A DNA stretch of 18,206 nt from contig DAOUPL010000012.1 of the NCBI GenBank assembly GCA_030626185.1, positions 1 through 18,206 of the forward strand, written 5' to 3'. Origin of the DNA: a bacterium. GTDB lineage: Bacteria; Babelota; Babeliae; Babelales; Vermiphilaceae. Each line of letters opens with the position of its first letter. Positions within the stretch are counted from its first letter, which is position 1. Under the pieces are notes generated by a model. That model was not told the origin of the DNA, made no database searches, and was given only the letters and a program-made list of their open reading frames with translations. The translations under genes were made by a program, and so were the position numbers. Of the stretch, positions 7,441 to 14,873 are shown in pieces.

Positions 7441-8007
7441 TTATTTTATCTTACTTGGCTTTATATAATAAATTCGTGACCAAAACTGCCCGAGCTTTGA
7501 TTCACCTTCTTGCAAAATATCTTTAGCCCAATCAAATTGTACCAAATAATTATCAATACGAGCAAAAAGCTCTTGCCCACGGGATTCTCGTGTTATGTTT
7601 TCACGACCACGAAAACACAACGTACATTTTACCCGCTTGCCGTCTTGCAAAAAAGCTACCATACGTTTCATTTTTGTTTCAAAGTCATGATCGCCAATCT
7701 TTGGACGAAACTTAACTTCTTTGATCTGTATAGTTTTTTGCTTTTTCTTTGCTTCAGCTTGCTTTTTCTTTTCTCTATACAAAGATTTGCCATAATCCAT
7801 AATCTTAACGATCGGCACACCATCTTGGCCGCCAGATTCACTTAAAATTACAAGATCAAGCCCTACAACGCTGGCCAACTTTAGCGCATCTTTTTTTGAA
7901 ACAACCCCAACATTGTCGCCTTCATGCGTGATCAACTGCATGCGATCAGCATTTATGCGCTCATTAATTAGAGGAAGCTCTACGCGTTTATCTTTTTTAA
8001 ATTTCAT
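7441..8007 (-). CDS. infC: Translation initiation factor IF-3
   Basis: IF-3 binds the 30S subunit, keeps it apart from 50S and checks start-codon pairing. The 188-residue product has the N-domain (about 14-82, with LINERINADRM and V-V-S-K-K-D-A-L-K-L-A), the K-I-M-D-Y-G-K segment, a lysine-rich linker (about 80-95), and the C-domain (K-E-V-K-F-R-P-K-I-G-D-H-D-F, then R-V-K-C-T-L-C-F-R-G-R-E). Length is usual. The start is an ordinary ATG (8007), not the rare AUU found in enterobacterial infC, so start-codon autoregulation is unlikely. AGGA lies only 3 bases before the ATG. It begins 9 bases after recA ends. Confidence 0.96.
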   Translation of the reverse strand: MKFKKDKRVELPLINERINADRMQLITHEGDNVGVVSKKDALKLASVVGLDLVILSESGGQDGVPIVKIMDYGKSLYREKKKQAEAKKKQKTIQIKEVKFRPKIGDHDFETKMKRMVAFLQDGKRVKCTLCFRGRENITRESRGQELFARIDNYLVQFDWAKDILQEGESKLGQFWSRIYYIKPSKIK

Positions 8008-8016
8008 AAATCCTAT

Positions 8017-9048
8017 TTAACTCACTTGCGCTTGTTTCATAACTTCGCGGTAAATTTCTTCTTTTTTATCTGGATTTGCTTGTAAATATTTTAGTGATTG
8101 CTCACGCCCTTGTGCTATTTTTGCATCTTTATACGAGAACCAAGAACCAGACTTTTTAATTACATCAAAATGAATCGCTGCATCTAATAGATCAAGCTCA
8201 GCACTAATGCCATAACCAAATATCAAATCAACTTCAATACGCTTAAATGGTGGTGCAACCTTGTTTTTTACTACTTTAATTGCAACGCGATTACCAATGT
8301 GCGTATCACCTTTTTTCAAACTTGCTACTTTACGCATGTCCAAACGCAATGATGCGTAAAACTTTAATGCCTTACCACCAGTGGTTGTCTCTTTGGGTGC
8401 AAACGGCATTCCACCAATGTTCTGACGAATCTGATTAATAAAGATCAAAACGGTGTTTGATTTATGCACAACCGGCGTCAACTTACGCAATGCTTGTGAC
8501 ATCAAACGTGCTTGTAAGCCCATGTGTACAGCACCCATATCACCTTCAAGCTCAGCTTTTGGCACCAATGCAGCTACAGAGTCAATAACAATAATATCTA
8601 CCGCACCTGAACGAATAAGCATTTCTGCAATATCAAGAGCTTGTTCACCATAATCTGGTTGCGAAATAATCAATTGATTAACGTCAATACCAAGATCTTT
8701 TGCATATTTTGCGTCCATTGCATGTTCTGCATCGATATACGCACACACACCGCCTTCTTTTTGCGATTGTGCAACCACATGCATTGCAAGAGTAGACTTA
8801 CCTGATGATTCAGGACCATAAATTTCTATAATGCGACCTTTAGGCAATCCACCAATACCAATTGCACGATCAATTAAGATAGAACCGGTTGAAATAGCTT
8901 CAATTTTTATCTTGCTATTCTGCCCAAGTAACATTACTGAGCCAGCCCCATATTCTTTATCAATTTGAGCAATGGTAGCATCCAAAACATCTTGTTTGCC
9001 AGTTTGTACGCTTTTTTTATTTTTCGTCTTTTTGTCAACCAAAGCCAT
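8017..9048 (-). CDS. recA: Recombinase RecA
   Basis: RecA forms filaments on single-stranded DNA for strand exchange and SOS signalling. The 343-residue product has Walker A GPESSGKST (78-86), the catalytic-region Glu109 in IDAEHAMD, the Walker B-type strand I-I-V-I-D-S-V-A-A-L (152-161), loop L1 around E-L-E-G-D-M-G (166-172), and the ETTTGG motif (220-225). Loop L2 is unusual: it reads IGGMPFAPKE where most RecA proteins have IGVMFGNPE, which is one residue longer with Pro before the key Phe. The C-terminal tail is not the strongly acidic tail of E. coli RecA. It starts 14 bases after ppiD with no room for its own LexA-controlled promoter, so expression probably follows the operon. Confidence 0.97.
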   Translation of the reverse strand: MALVDKKTKNKKSVQTGKQDVLDATIAQIDKEYGAGSVMLLGQNSKIKIEAISTGSILIDRAIGIGGLPKGRIIEIYGPESSGKSTLAMHVVAQSQKEGGVCAYIDAEHAMDAKYAKDLGIDVNQLIISQPDYGEQALDIAEMLIRSGAVDIIVIDSVAALVPKAELEGDMGAVHMGLQARLMSQALRKLTPVVHKSNTVLIFINQIRQNIGGMPFAPKETTTGGKALKFYASLRLDMRKVASLKKGDTHIGNRVAIKVVKNKVAPPFKRIEVDLIFGYGISAELDLLDAAIHFDVIKKSGSWFSYKDAKIAQGREQSLKYLQANPDKKEEIYREVMKQAQVS

Positions 9049-9062
9049 TGTGAAGCCTAATT

Positions 9063-10994
9063 TTAACTTGTTATTGTTATCAAATCACTTGTTTTTATTG
9101 TAGCAGTTCTATGCAAATGCGCAATAAAACTACCAAGAAACTGTTGTTTTCGCTCATTTTCTAGTTTATCAACTACCTTTTTAATCGTTTCATCAGATCT
9201 TTCAATGGTACTTTTTTCCATATCTTCCAAACGAATAATAAACACTTTATCTCCAGCTTCTTGCTTAATCACCGCTCCCAAAACATCCATTTGACGCAAC
9301 GATGTCACGTCTAACCCTTGTTTTTGAATAGCTTTAACATCATCACTTTCTGATAACAATAAATGACGTGTCATTGTTGGCTTTTTATCCCAATTGCCTT
9401 CTAGTGCTTGCTCATACGCTTTTTTTGCTGTAATTTGCATCTGTTGTCGCGCATTATGCTCTATTAAATCTTGATTAACTTGAGAAGCAATTTCTTCTAA
9501 CTTTGGCGTATACGCGCGCTCAATTTCATCAAGTTGCACAATAATGCCATTATCTTTATCCATCATTACTGCTCGTAAACCTAAATCAGGAAAAACAAAC
9601 AACTCACGAACCATTGGGATTTCTGCACGTTCTTGCAACGGTAAATCACGCTGAACGCCACCATGCCTTGCAATAAACGCTTGCAACGATTGCTCATCAG
9701 TTGCTACGTTGCTCAATCGTGCATCATCATTAAATGCACGCGCAAACTTCTGTTTTTGCAATGTTGCAACAATATCTTTTGCAACTTCGCTTAATTGCTT
9801 AAGAATCGCTGGTGTGCGCGAAATACGCTGCACAATCACAAACTGATCATCCATGGTTATAACTGGTGCAATGTCGCCATCGTTTTGCAACGTAAACGCT
9901 GCTTTATCGATCGGCAATGGTTGTGACCCACGAACAAACGATTCAACCTCACCACCATGCTTTGCTGTTTCATCTTGTGAATATTCTTTTGCAAGCTGTG
10001 CAAATCCATCTGATTGCACAACTGCTTTTTGATACACGTCTTGCGCTAAATCATACGCTTGTGCTCGTGGTAGCTCATCAGAAATAGGAATAACAATTTT
10101 ACGAATGCCAACTTTTACTGGCTGACTAACAAATTCTTGCATACGTCGCTGTTGATAATAGTTTTCAACTTCATCATCAGTCACCACAACACCGTACGCT
10201 TCTGGCGAAAATTCCCAATACGTTCCACGACGCTTTTCTGGTACCATGTAGCGATGAGCTCGACGATTTTCATTATCATAAAATACTTGCAACTCTTGCT
10301 GTGAAATTTCTACTTTACTATTTTTTTTAATAAACTCTGCCAAATCATACATAACATACGTAAACTGCTTTTTAAAGGCATCTTTATTGATCGCATATTC
10401 ACGTTCAAACTCTGGCGTATAAGCATAATGCCCCAACACATCCCCTACTGAGTTACGCGCTAACGCGTCAGTAACTTCATTTTCAAACTGTGTACTGTCT
10501 ATACCCATGCGTTGCAAATACTCACGTAAATAAACATTATTAATTCCACCATCTTGATCGTACAAATATGGTGGCACAATATCAGAAAGGTACTTTTGTG
10601 AAAATTCTTGATCATATAATTTTTCAACCAAATAATCATGATGAATAGCAATACCCATTGACTGTGCTGCTTGATCAAGCAACGCACGCTTAACTAACGT
10701 GGTAGCAGCAGACTGACGAGGATCAAACAATCCATACATTTGTAAAATATAATCAGCAAATTGACCATATTGCGCACGAATAGCAGAAATATATTGTTGT
10801 TGTTTTTGTACTTCAACATCAAAATCACGCTGGCCAACTACCGCATCATTAACTTTGATTGCCCATGCTTGTTTTTGCATGCGATCACCAAGTATTGCGG
10901 TCAACAACGGTACTAAAATCATCGTAAGCACTGCAGTTATCATTAACGAATGTGCTGCTGGTGAGTTTAAATTTTTACGAATCGTAGTAATCAT
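9063..10994 (-). CDS. ppiD: Membrane-anchored periplasmic chaperone/peptidyl-prolyl isomerase, PpiD-like
   Basis: PpiD proteins are inner-membrane anchored and help exported proteins fold as they leave the Sec channel. The 643-residue product has one N-terminal membrane helix (about 16-36) followed by a SurA-type N-domain (about 45-200, W-A-I-K-V-N-D-A-V-V-G-Q). A parvulin-type isomerase domain spans about 293-392 and includes F-A-Q-L-A-K-E-Y-S-Q-D-E-T-A, then G-G-E-V, then A-A-F-T-L. A long helical C-terminal part follows. Domain order and length agree with PpiD (about 620 residues in E. coli). AAGGA lies 6 bases before the ATG, which is 2 bases after the SPOR-like gene. PpiD in enteric bacteria has an inactive isomerase domain, and activity here cannot be judged from sequence. 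Confidence 0.85.
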   Translation of the reverse strand: MITTIRKNLNSPAAHSLMITAVLTMILVPLLTAILGDRMQKQAWAIKVNDAVVGQRDFDVEVQKQQQYISAIRAQYGQFADYILQMYGLFDPRQSAATTLVKRALLDQAAQSMGIAIHHDYLVEKLYDQEFSQKYLSDIVPPYLYDQDGGINNVYLREYLQRMGIDSTQFENEVTDALARNSVGDVLGHYAYTPEFEREYAINKDAFKKQFTYVMYDLAEFIKKNSKVEISQQELQVFYDNENRRAHRYMVPEKRRGTYWEFSPEAYGVVVTDDEVENYYQQRRMQEFVSQPVKVGIRKIVIPISDELPRAQAYDLAQDVYQKAVVQSDGFAQLAKEYSQDETAKHGGEVESFVRGSQPLPIDKAAFTLQNDGDIAPVITMDDQFVIVQRISRTPAILKQLSEVAKDIVATLQKQKFARAFNDDARLSNVATDEQSLQAFIARHGGVQRDLPLQERAEIPMVRELFVFPDLGLRAVMMDKDNGIIVQLDEIERAYTPKLEEIASQVNQDLIEHNARQQMQITAKKAYEQALEGNWDKKPTMTRHLLLSESDDVKAIQKQGLDVTSLRQMDVLGAVIKQEAGDKVFIIRLEDMEKSTIERSDETIKKVVDKLENERKQQFLGSFIAHLHRTATIKTSDLITITS

Positions 10995-10996
10995 AA

Positions 10997-11485
10997 TTAT
11001 CCTTGCAAAGTTACAAAACGCACATCATTTAATCGTTTGTGCTGACGCACTTGATTGACGAGCGTTACTAATTCATTTTTATCTTCATACAAATCTGTCA
11101 CCACTTGATACCAAACAATATCGCTTCCTTGTGGTGTACAACTTTTATGTTCATTCAGGATAAGCGAAAAGCCTTTTTTATCAAGTTCTTCTATAAAATT
11201 ACATGCTTTTTTATACGTACCAAACCCTGTTAGCTCAGCAGAATGTAATGATTCTTTTTTATCAATAAATCCTTGCACAATATGCGCACCAACGCTTTCA
11301 TTGTTTTTTTGACCCGTAATACCAAAGTTAACATTAGTAACTAAATAATCACGCTGTGAAACAACATAAATATGCGCAAGATAACCACCAATAAAACTAA
11401 AAAACAATATGAAAAGTATGCCTGCAAAAACAGAACTTAATTGACGACGCGTAATAATAAAATCAACGCTGTGCTTGCAATTCAT
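10997..11485 (-). CDS. Single-pass membrane protein with SPOR-like C-terminus
   Basis: This 162-residue protein has a short basic cytoplasmic start, one membrane helix (about 18-41), a linker, and a C-terminal region (about 81-160). The C-terminal region has two alpha/beta units: A-E-L-T-G-F-G-T-Y-K-K-A-C-N-F-I-E-E-L-D-K-K-G, then W-Y-Q-V-V-T-D-L-Y-E-D-K-N-E-L-V-T-L-V-N-Q-V. This duplicated pattern is like SPOR domains, which bind denuded peptidoglycan at division sites. The similarity is structural guesswork, since SPOR sequences diverge widely. The start overlaps the miaA end by 23 bases, with AAGG 8 bases before the ATG, so translation is probably coupled. ppiD follows after 2 bases, so both products act at or beyond the inner membrane. 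Confidence 0.5.
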   Translation of the reverse strand: MNCKHSVDFIITRRQLSSVFAGILFILFFSFIGGYLAHIYVVSQRDYLVTNVNFGITGQKNNESVGAHIVQGFIDKKESLHSAELTGFGTYKKACNFIEELDKKGFSLILNEHKSCTPQGSDIVWYQVVTDLYEDKNELVTLVNQVRQHKRLNDVRFVTLQG

Positions 11486-12431
11486 TTATTAAACCTTTTT
11501 GATTAATAATCGGTACCAATGTTTGTAGTATACTTTCTTGGTTATTCTCATCAAGCATATATTCCGAATATGTATCGCTTATCCCATGAAGTGCAAGTTT
11601 TTTCTTCAGCATACGCCAAAAAGTCATCTGACGCTTTGCGTAACGTCGTGTACGCATCTGAATTACATCAATAAGATCTTCACGTGAATCATCATTATCG
11701 TGAAGATCGTGCAAATATGCAACAATCTCATCATAACCAATCAACTTTTTTTCTTTGATAAAAGATTCCCACCGTGTACCCATAATCGCACGTACTTCGT
11801 CGATCCACCCATCATTCATCATAACGTACGTTCGTTGATTAATACGCTCATACAATTGCTCTCGTGACCTGCACAACCAAACAATCTGATACTCATCAAA
11901 TAACGGTTTGTACACAAGTTGATACGATGATGGCTTAGAATCTTTTTGTAACAAATCTAATGCACGCACAATGCGATAACGATCATGTTTATCAATCGCT
12001 TGTGCTCGCTCATAATCTTTTTCTTGTAATTGTTGCCACAACACAACGGTTTCTTGCTTGTCATAATTAGTTGATTGTTGATAATCACGTGGGCTATTTT
12101 TCCGACTCTCTGGAGGAAATAATAATGAACTTAAATAAAAACCGGAACCTCCCACTAAAACAGGAAGGTTCCCACGATTATAAATTTCTTGTACCAAATT
12201 TTGCACTAATGCACGATAACGCACAACACTAAAATCTTGTGGCTCACTTATAACATCAAACAAATGATGCGTGCATGGTTGATTACGCCAATCAGGCTTT
12301 GCTGTTCCAATAGAAAACGGCATATACAGTTGACCAACATCCATATTGATAACTTCAATAGGATATCGCTTTGCTAACGCTACCGATAAAAATGATTTCC
12401 CCACTCCCGTAGGGCCATAAATAATGAGCAT
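11463..12431 (-). CDS. miaA: tRNA dimethylallyltransferase MiaA
   Basis: MiaA transfers a dimethylallyl group to A37 of tRNAs that read codons starting with U. The product is 322 residues from the ATG at 12431; an in-frame TTG at 12449 would add six residues. It has the P-loop GPTGVGKS (6-13), an acidic-Q motif N-M-D-V-G-Q-L-Y followed by IGTAKPDW, H-H-L-F-D-V-I, the L-V-G-G-S-G-F-Y-L strand, and the late T-R-R-Y-A-K-R-Q-M-T-F-W-R helix, all standard for the family. The usual Ser of the D-S-x-Q motif is Val-Gly here, a mild change. Only a weak ribosome binding site precedes either start. The gene follows carD by 33 bases (15 if TTG is used) and overlaps the next gene by 23 bases. Confidence 0.92.
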   Translation of the reverse strand: MLIIYGPTGVGKSFLSVALAKRYPIEVINMDVGQLYMPFSIGTAKPDWRNQPCTHHLFDVISEPQDFSVVRYRALVQNLVQEIYNRGNLPVLVGGSGFYLSSLLFPPESRKNSPRDYQQSTNYDKQETVVLWQQLQEKDYERAQAIDKHDRYRIVRALDLLQKDSKPSSYQLVYKPLFDEYQIVWLCRSREQLYERINQRTYVMMNDGWIDEVRAIMGTRWESFIKEKKLIGYDEIVAYLHDLHDNDDSREDLIDVIQMRTRRYAKRQMTFWRMLKKKLALHGISDTYSEYMLDENNQESILQTLVPIINQKGLINELQAQR

Positions 12432-12464
12432 AAAACACCGTAAAAACAAACAATTACCTACTGT

Positions 12465-12971
12465 TTAAGATAACATGTGCCCCACAGATTCTCTAATTTT
12501 TGCCGCAACATTTTCTACCTGAGCGCCTTGGACCACTGCAATCTCTTCTGCTAACAACTCTTCTGTTTGCTTTAATAAATTCTTTTCACCAAACGAAAGC
12601 TCTTTGTAACCAGCGATGCCTTGTAAATCACGATAAATAGAGCAAATTTCTTGCAAATTACCCGTACGCAAACGTTCTTGATAATCTTTGCAGCGTTTAT
12701 TCCAATTTGGCTGCATTGCATCACTATTTTTAACAAGCTTTGCCGGTTTGGCTAAAAATTTAAATGCGTCTTTAACATTATCTTGGGTACTTAATGGACG
12801 AATACCAATGTGATTAACATTGGCAACAGGGACCAAAATAGTCACTTCTTGTTTAAATAAGAGTAATTCGTAAAATTGAACTTCAGTGCCAGCAACGCTT
12901 TTATCAACAACCTGCTTTACTTTTGCCACACCATGACCGGGGTATATAACTTTATCATCAACTGCAAACAT
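12465..12971 (-). CDS. CarD-family transcriptional regulator
   Basis: CarD-type proteins bind RNA polymerase beta and stabilise open promoter complexes, especially at rRNA promoters. The 168-residue product opens with the characteristic RNA-polymerase-interaction fold: F-x-V-D-D-K-V-I-Y-P-G-H-G-V-A-K-V (2-18), then a Tyr-Glu-Leu strand and I-L-V-P-V (45-49). A helical C-terminal domain carries a W-N-K-R-C-K-D-Y segment, a basic patch that suits DNA contact. Length is typical for the family. AAGGA and AGG lie just before the ATG, and a good promoter is upstream (13030-13058). As first gene of a large housekeeping operon it could link growth-related transcription control to translation and repair genes. 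Confidence 0.88.
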   Translation of the reverse strand: MFAVDDKVIYPGHGVAKVKQVVDKSVAGTEVQFYELLLFKQEVTILVPVANVNHIGIRPLSTQDNVKDAFKFLAKPAKLVKNSDAMQPNWNKRCKDYQERLRTGNLQEICSIYRDLQGIAGYKELSFGEKNLLKQTEELLAEEIAVVQGAQVENVAAKIRESVGHMLS

Positions 12972-13029
12972 ACCTATTCCTTTTTGTTTAGAAATAGATA
13001 ATAATTATTAGTTTTTACCCTTACCAGTT

Positions 13030-13058
13030 AGTATAGCACAGTGATCAATAACCAACAA
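13030..13058 (-). promoter_or_regulatory. Promoter of the carD operon
   Basis: On the minus strand TTGTTG (13058-13053) and TATACT (13035-13030) are exactly 17 bases apart, in the short gap between the ankyrin gene stop and carD. The leader before the carD ATG would be about 50 bases. Confidence 0.65.
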
Positions 13059-13075
13059 ACGCTATAAATCAGGGT

Positions 13076-13729
13076 TTATTTATAATTCAACGTAAACATA
13101 CGCTTTACAGCAACAAAACCAAGTGAGTCTGCGTATTCTTTTGCCAGCCTAATAGTTTCGGGTGTTAATAACGAGTGCCACCGTTGTAAAATTAATCGTA
13201 CACCTTCGTTATCAGATTGCGAAACAACAATATCAAGCACCGAGAAACTTCGCTCACCATCAGGAACCGGATCATTGGTTATCCCACCTTGCATGACTTT
13301 TTTTGTACGCTTGTTAAGATCACCACCAGCATCAACTAACAACTCAAGAACTTTCATACGCAACTTTGCCATATCAACGTATGAAGCTGCCATGTGGAGC
13401 GGTGTACGGTCACCATTGTTGATAATATTAGGGTCAGCTTTATAACTAAGCAATAACTTAACGCTTTTTAATCCTTTAGGATAACCAGCATTTTGTACCG
13501 CATAATGCAACGCAGTGTTACCTAAATAATCTTGTGTGTTTACATCAAAACCACTTTGTAACAAACCTTTTAATTTTTGTAAATTAGATGTTGCTGCAGC
13601 GCTCATAAGCGGTGATTGTTGTCGTGTGCGATCAGAACGCAAGCGATAATGCATCCAAAACGCAAAAAAAAGGGCAACAATAAGAATAAATTTGCCCGAG
13701 AACAATAGATTGGGTATATGTTTTTCCAA
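13076..13729 (-). CDS. Membrane-anchored ankyrin-repeat protein (TTG start)
   Basis: The 217-residue product has one membrane helix near the N-terminus (about 11-28) and then ankyrin repeats. Repeats run about 38-69 (S-P-L-M-S-A-A...G-F-D-V-N), 70-104 (G-N-T-A-L-H-Y-A-V...K-A-D-P-N) and 107-139 (D-R-T-P-L-H-M-A-A...G-G-D-L-N), with a degenerate fourth near 160-190. Ankyrin repeats bind other proteins, and here they would lie on one side of a membrane. I chose a TTG start because AAGGAG ends 6 bases before it. An ATG 19 codons upstream (13786) lies inside the candidate -35 box and would place charged, non-signal sequence before the helix. Ankyrin proteins are abundant in bacteria living in eukaryotic cells, but no partner is indicated. 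Confidence 0.75.
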   Translation of the reverse strand: MEKHIPNLLFSGKFILIVALFFAFWMHYRLRSDRTRQQSPLMSAAATSNLQKLKGLLQSGFDVNTQDYLGNTALHYAVQNAGYPKGLKSVKLLLSYKADPNIINNGDRTPLHMAASYVDMAKLRMKVLELLVDAGGDLNKRTKKVMQGGITNDPVPDGERSFSVLDIVVSQSDNEGVRLILQRWHSLLTPETIRLAKEYADSLGFVAVKRMFTLNYK

Positions 13730-13756
13730 CACATTCTCCTTTTTTCCATCATAATT

Positions 13757-13786
13757 ACTGTAACAAACAGTAAAATAAAAATGCAA
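13757..13786 (-). promoter_or_regulatory. Candidate promoter of the ankyrin gene
   Basis: On the minus strand TTGCAT (13786-13781) and TACAGT (13762-13757) are 18 bases apart, 27 bases before the proposed TTG start. This spacing leaves room for the AAGGAG site. Confidence 0.4.
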
Positions 13787-13871
13787 TACATCATAAAATT
13801 CTATTTTCAGGAATCAAATTATAACTGTTATACAAAAAGCAAATAGGGGACGCCAAAATAACTCACAAAAG

Positions 13872-13906
13872 AGCTCGGCGGCGCCAGCTTTCCCTTTTTT
13901 GGGAAA
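13872..13906. repeat. GC-rich hairpin followed by a second hairpin
   Basis: The first hairpin pairs AGCT plus GGC with GCC plus AGCT (13872-13889, one bulged C, 3-base loop). The second pairs TTTCCC with GGGAAA across six T (13889-13906). On the minus strand the first is followed by CTTTTGTG, so it could end a leftward transcript. No gene upstream on that strand needs it. Confidence 0.4.
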
Positions 13907-14210
13907 AAAATAGTTCTTTTTTATCTCTTGTGATGTTCAATAAATACGTAGTAATAATTATTGAAAATTGATGATACATACTCAACGAAGAAGAAATATG
14001 AGTCTAACGTACTAAAGGTTCTTATTTATTATTACGAGCACGACGTACAATTGGTTCTTTTCTTTTTTGCACACAACTCATACAAAAACCAACAAAAATC
14101 ATACAAATACCCCCCTTTTTGGGATGATAGAACTCTATACGTACAATAGTGTTAGTACCAACTCTTTCTATAGTGAGTATAGATTGTTCTTTTCTTTTTA
14201 TTCTTTTACT

Positions 14211-14226
14211 TATGTATGTATGTATA
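14211..14226. repeat. Short (TATG)n tract
   Basis: Three exact TATG units plus TATA form a small microsatellite inside low-complexity intergenic DNA, which could vary in unit number by slippage. Confidence 0.5.
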
Positions 14227-14418
14227 GATATGTGTATACAGGTAGATGAAGATATTTCTTTATAAGTTAACATACTTAAAGCGTTAGTACGTGAGTACAA
14301 GTTACTTGTTTTTTTTCTTCGTAGTTCAGAACAAATCATATGTTAACAAAAAGATAAACTATCGCCCTTTTGTTTCAACAGAAAAATATGTAAGTAATTT
14401 TTACTTGTTTATAAAGTA

Positions 14419-14453
14419 TAAGTTCATCATAGTAAGTTCTTCGTAAGTTCATC
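14419..14453. repeat. Three direct copies of a 10-base motif TAAGTTC(A/T)TC
   Basis: Copies start at 14419, 14433 and 14444, so spacing is 14 and 11 bases. The first and third are identical. The array lies directly before a small perfect hairpin at 14461-14473 and left of the GC-rich foldable segment. It might be a protein-binding array or a decayed repeat. Confidence 0.4.
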
Positions 14454-14460
14454 TTAAAAG

Positions 14461-14473
14461 ACTGCTTCGCAGT
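14461..14473 (-). terminator. Small hairpin, terminator-like on the minus strand
   Basis: ACTGC and GCAGT pair around a 3-base loop, and on the minus strand the stem is followed by CTTTTAAG. It could end a leftward transcript of the GC-rich segment at 14541-14660. The T-run is short. Confidence 0.25.
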
Positions 14474-14540
14474 TTATGCTTAGAATTTCTTTTCCAATTG
14501 TTGATTGACATGCAACAGAAACATGACAAACGGAACCAAG

Positions 14541-14621
14541 CCCATCATCCCCCGTTTTAAACCCCAGAAAATGGGATGAGGGGTGAGTGTGGAGTGCGCA
14601 AACCAGCATCGTAGCCTGGGG
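14541..14621. ncRNA. Candidate structured element of unknown type
   Basis: This is a GC-richer patch in AT-rich DNA. CCCATCATCCC (14541-14551) pairs with GGGATGAGGGG (14573-14583) over 11 positions with one mismatch. A competing pairing joins CCCCAG (14562-14567) with CTGGGG (14616-14621), so two folds are mutually possible. I see no hallmark of RNase P, tmRNA, SRP or 6S RNA, and no clear promoter. It is supported only by base pairing seen by eye, so the type call is tentative. Confidence 0.25.
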
Positions 14622-14660
14622 AAAAGGCGTACACCGTCATGAGATAAACTAAGCACACGT

Positions 14661-14758
14661 CACGTCCAACTGGTTTCGCACGACCCATAAAATCAAAAAA
14701 TCATCATTATCACCCCACCAAGTCATCTTTAATTTTGACACGGTACAAATTATGCGAC
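14661..14758. repeat. Direct repeat copy R1 (98 bp), left of the M48 gene
   Basis: It matches R2 (15606-15702) at about 83 of 98 aligned columns by hand count, with one single-base gap; the first 15 bases are identical. Both copies contain a near-duplicate inner unit around TCATC-rich sequence (in R2, AAGTCATCTT occurs twice). The two copies start 945 bp apart and bracket one promoter-plus-gene unit. Confidence 0.85.
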
Positions 14759-14812
14759 TCAGTGGCAACAAAGACACGCAAATGCCATTTAATCGTTAAG
14801 TTCAAGGGGTGC

Positions 14813-14840
14813 TTGATAAAAATATACAAATTGTTATCCT
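14813..14840 (+). promoter_or_regulatory. Candidate promoter of the M48 peptidase gene
   Basis: TTGATA (14813-14818) and TATCCT (14835-14840) are 16 bases apart, 33 bases before the ATG. It lies to the right of R1, so the repeat-bracketed segment carries its own promoter. Confidence 0.45.
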
Positions 14841-14873
14841 AATAGAAAACATAGTTAAAGTAAAGGTAAAATC

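Larger units (their letters stand above)
13800..14812. other. About 1 kb without a credible gene
   Basis: No open frame here has a ribosome binding site together with a protein-like composition. What it holds is listed separately: a GC-rich double hairpin (13872-13906), pyrimidine-rich and (TATG)n low-complexity DNA, a three-fold 10-base repeat (14419-14453), a small hairpin (14461-14473), a GC-rich foldable segment (14541-14621) and repeat copy R1 (14661-14758). Base composition changes sharply along it, unlike the neighbouring coding DNA. Confidence 0.6.

Noticed and set aside
13730..13786. ATG start 19 codons upstream for the ankyrin protein
   Set aside because: The ATG lies in the candidate -35 box and lacks a ribosome binding site, while AAGGAG is well placed for the TTG at 13729.
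14022..14339. 105-codon minus-strand open frame in the large intergenic region
   Set aside because: No ribosome binding site, odd composition rich in Cys, Arg, Thr and Ile without helix or domain pattern, and it covers low-complexity DNA. Overlapping plus-strand frames at 13961-14149 and 14067-14249 are equally unconvincing.
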